NCBI GenBank assembly: GCA_937969105.1
Contig: CALBUZ010000091.1
Coordinates: forward strand, 1 to 6,294
Length of the DNA stretch: 6,294 nucleotides
From: an uncultured Collinsella sp.
GTDB lineage: Bacteria > Actinomycetota > Coriobacteriia > Coriobacteriales > Coriobacteriaceae
Direction: 5' to 3'
In this document: one piece after another, positions 4,658 to 6,294 of the stretch
How positions within the stretch are numbered: the first letter of the stretch is position 1
Layout: each line of letters opens with the position of its first letter
The notes under the pieces: model-generated
The model's input: only the letters and a program-made list of their open reading frames with translations
Database searches by the model: none
What the model was told of the DNA's origin: nothing
Made by a program: the position numbers and the translations under genes

Positions 4658-6052
4658 ATGTGCAATGTTTCGCTCAACGGTACGCAGCCAACCGATGCCT
4701 CCATCCGTGTCCTGCGTGCGCTCGAGGCAGCCGGTCTTGAGGCTTGGTACGTAGGCGGTTGGGTGCGTGATGTCCTGATGGGGCGCCCCAGCCACGATGT
4801 TGACATGTGTTGCAGCGGCCTGTGGCAGGAGTCCAAAGCGGCGCTCGAGGCGGCTGATATCGCTGTGGTTGAATCGGGCATTAAATTCGGTGGCATCACG
4901 GCTATTTGCGATGGCGAGCGCATTGAGGTCACCACCTACCGCCTAGACGGCTTTTACACCGATGGTCGCCATCCCCAGAGTGTGGAGCGTGCGGCGTCTC
5001 TCGAGGACGATCTGGCGCGTCGCGACTTTACCGTTAACGCTATGGCCTGGCATCCCGAGCGCGGTCTTGTCGACCGCTATGACGGCCAGGGCGACCTGGA
5101 CCGTAAACTCATCCGCGCCGTTGGAGATCCCAAGCGTCGTTTTAACGAGGACGCGCTTCGCATGCTGCGGGCGGTGCGTTTTGCCTGCCGTCTGGACTTT
5201 ATGATTGAACCCGCAACCAAACAGGCTCTGGCCGAATGTGCGCCGCTTCTCGATGCCGTGGCGCGTGAGCGCGTGGGCATTGAGCTTGAGGGCATCCTTT
5301 CGACCGGCCACGGGGGAGACGCGATGCTGCGCTACCCCGAGCTTGTTTGTGCCGCCGTGCCCGAGCTCGCGCCCGCTCGCGGGTTTGATCAGCGCAGCGT
5401 CTATCATGCGTTTAACGTTTACGAGCACATCGCCCGCGTGCTGACGGTGGCAGGGGAGCTGGCGCTTTGCGACGGTGTCGCGCCCTCTTCGAGCCTTATG
5501 TGGGCGGCGTTTTTGCACGACGTTTCCAAGCCCGATTGCTTTACGGTCGATCACGCCGGCAGCGGACACTTCTACGGCCATCCCGAGCTCGGCGCCAAGA
5601 AGGCACGTGTCATCATGGATCGCCTGGCGCTCTCGCACGATTTGGTGCGCGATGTGTGCCTACTGATCAAATACCATGACAAGCCGCTGCGTCCTGAGCG
5701 ATCCTGCCTGCTCAATATGATGCGCGCGCTTTCGGGCGAGGGTGTCGATACGCCGCGTCTGATGGATGAGCTCATGGACCTTAAGCGTGCCGACACGCTC
5801 GGCAAGGCGCCCTCGTGCTTCTATTACGTCGAGACGATCGAGGAGATGCGCGCGCTGACTCGTGATTTGCTGGCGGCGGGGGAGCCCTATACGCTCAAGA
5901 TGCTTGCTATCAATGGCGGCGACTTGATTCGCGCCGGCGTCAATCCGGGCCCGGAGTTGGGCAAGCTACTCAACACCGCCCTCGACGCCGTGATCGAAGA
6001 CAACATTCCCAACACACGCGTTGCCCTCCTGGCCCACCTCAACCTGGGGTAG
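4658..6052 (+). CDS. cca: CCA tRNA nucleotidyltransferase with C-terminal HD domain
   Basis: The enzyme adds or repairs the 3' CCA end of tRNAs from CTP and ATP without a nucleic acid template. The 464-residue product has the bacterial class II layout. In the nucleotidyltransferase head, YVGGWVRDVLMG (31-42) is followed by metal-binding Asp47 and Asp49 (HDVDM). RRDFTVNAM (121-129) follows, then the nucleotide-recognition helix NEDALRMLRAVRFA (163-176). The C-terminal half is an HD phosphohydrolase-type domain with His257 in YEHIARV, His287-Asp288 in FLHDVSK, His308 in YGHPE and His340-Asp341 in KYHDK. The tail (about 430-463) resembles the usual CCA-enzyme C terminus. A perfect AGGAGG lies eight bases before the ATG. 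Codon use is less biased than in ptsHI, consistent with modest expression. It has no functional link to the PTS genes and is preceded by a terminator. Strict CCA-adding rather than A-adding activity is inferred. Confidence 0.95.
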   Translation: MCNVSLNGTQPTDASIRVLRALEAAGLEAWYVGGWVRDVLMGRPSHDVDMCCSGLWQESKAALEAADIAVVESGIKFGGITAICDGERIEVTTYRLDGFYTDGRHPQSVERAASLEDDLARRDFTVNAMAWHPERGLVDRYDGQGDLDRKLIRAVGDPKRRFNEDALRMLRAVRFACRLDFMIEPATKQALAECAPLLDAVARERVGIELEGILSTGHGGDAMLRYPELVCAAVPELAPARGFDQRSVYHAFNVYEHIARVLTVAGELALCDGVAPSSSLMWAAFLHDVSKPDCFTVDHAGSGHFYGHPELGAKKARVIMDRLALSHDLVRDVCLLIKYHDKPLRPERSCLLNMMRALSGEGVDTPRLMDELMDLKRADTLGKAPSCFYYVETIEEMRALTRDLLAAGEPYTLKMLAINGGDLIRAGVNPGPELGKLLNTALDAVIEDNIPNTRVALLAHLNLG

Positions 6053-6060
6053 CCTTTTAG

Positions 6061-6140
6061 GGACGATTATTCTGGGACGGGGATTTAAAAATCATTGTGT
6101 ACCTAATGATTTTTAAATCCCCGTCCCAGAATAATCATCC
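6061..6140. repeat. Long near-perfect palindrome after cca (REP- or MITE-like element)
   Basis: Arms 6061-6096 and 6105-6140 are 36 bases each and complementary at every position except one (C6064 against A6137), with an eight-base loop, GTGTACCT. Each arm contains the GC block TGGGACGGGG beside an AT-rich block ATTTAAAAATCATT. Pairing extends outward through G6060-T6141 and A6059-T6142, then AGCC (6051-6054) with GGCT (6144-6147), so the structure reaches the last two bases of the cca stop codon. No T run follows, so it is not a standard intrinsic terminator, though it could block 3' exonucleases or slow polymerase. Length, symmetry and intergenic position fit a dispersed palindromic repeat of the kind moved by IS200/IS605-type (RAYT) transposases. 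That origin is inference; only one full copy lies in the window. Confidence 0.8.
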
Positions 6141-6147
6141 TTTGGCT

Positions 6148-6162
6148 CCGTCCCAAATTAAC
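6148..6162. repeat. Degenerate partial copy of the palindrome arm
   Basis: CCGTCCCAAATTAAC repeats the start of the right-arm block CCGTCCCAGAATAAT (6121-6135): the first eight bases are identical and the AT-rich remainder is similar. It may be the remnant of a second element or a flanking part of the same one. Confidence 0.35.
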
Positions 6163-6191
6163 TACCCGGCTGACCTGCGCGTTCCATAACC

Positions 6192-6210
6192 TGCCGACAA
6201 TTTTTCGGCA
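6192..6210. other. Small hairpin in the terminal intergenic region
   Basis: TGCCGA (6192-6197) and TCGGCA (6205-6210) form a six-base stem around CAATTTT. A mixed T-rich stretch follows, not a clean T run, so a terminator role for cca is possible but weak. Otherwise 6163-6294 shows no gene I can support on either strand. Confidence 0.3.
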
Positions 6211-6225
6211 ATTTGGAATTTCTTC

Positions 6226-6254
6226 TTGCGCTTGCGTTTTTTGTCCCGTAATAT
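6226..6254 (+). promoter_or_regulatory. Candidate promoter reading out of the window
   Basis: TTGCGC (6226-6231) and TAATAT (6249-6254) are spaced by 17 bases; an overlapping TATATT (6252-6257) is an alternative -10. A run of six T (6237-6242) lies in the spacer. Transcription would begin near 6261, in sequence that shows no coding start before the window ends. The downstream gene is not visible. Confidence 0.3.
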
Positions 6255-6294
6255 ATTTTCTCGCAGCACGGCAGTGCAGATGTCATGTGGCCCG

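Noticed and set aside
6061..6140. The long palindrome as a standard intrinsic terminator of cca
   Set aside because: CATCCTTTGG follows the right arm instead of a U tract, and the stem is far longer than normal terminators.
6061..6162. A CRISPR array
   Set aside because: There is one inverted repeat and one partial direct copy, with no series of repeats and spacers and no cas gene.

Overview
The window reads as a stretch of chromosome from a high-GC Gram-positive gut bacterium. Codons strongly prefer G or C at the third position, and the proteins and strong T-tailed terminators fit the class Coriobacteriia. Collinsella is my best guess, from general resemblance only; it was not tested by a search. 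All five supported genes lie on the + strand.

Layout. Bases 1-235 are an unusual leader region. A candidate branched RNA fold (7-108) is followed by a weak promoter, a palindrome and a hairpin ahead of ptsH. ptsH (HPr, 236-499) and ptsI (Enzyme I, 626-2335) are separated by a terminator-like hairpin and a second hairpin that ends just before the ptsI ribosome binding site. A strong GC-rich hairpin without a T run separates ptsI from the first PfkB-family sugar-phosphate kinase (2410-3342). That kinase ends in a clear Rho-independent terminator (3370-3403). A second, paralogous kinase of the same length (3526-4458) has its own candidate promoter and its own terminator (4481-4516). Then comes cca (4658-6052), the tRNA CCA-end nucleotidyltransferase with an HD domain. 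Immediately after cca is a long inverted repeat with 36-base arms (6061-6140), probably a REP- or MITE-like palindromic element. The last 150 bases hold no supported gene but may carry a promoter reading out of the window.

How the genes work together. HPr and Enzyme I are the sugar-independent phosphate carriers of the PEP:sugar phosphotransferase system (PTS). The kinases resemble 1-phosphofructokinase or tagatose-6-phosphate kinase, which act on sugar phosphates produced by PTS uptake, so the first four genes form a sensible sugar-uptake and lower-glycolysis group. No sugar-specific Enzyme II and no regulator is present, so the sugar cannot be named from context. cca is a housekeeping gene and appears to be a separate transcription unit.

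Most worth following up: the branched RNA fold upstream of ptsH, the long palindrome after cca, the terminator-plus-hairpin pair between ptsH and ptsI, and the two kinases, which share a Cys in place of the usual first Gly of the catalytic GAGD motif and differ from each other at a substrate-contact position.
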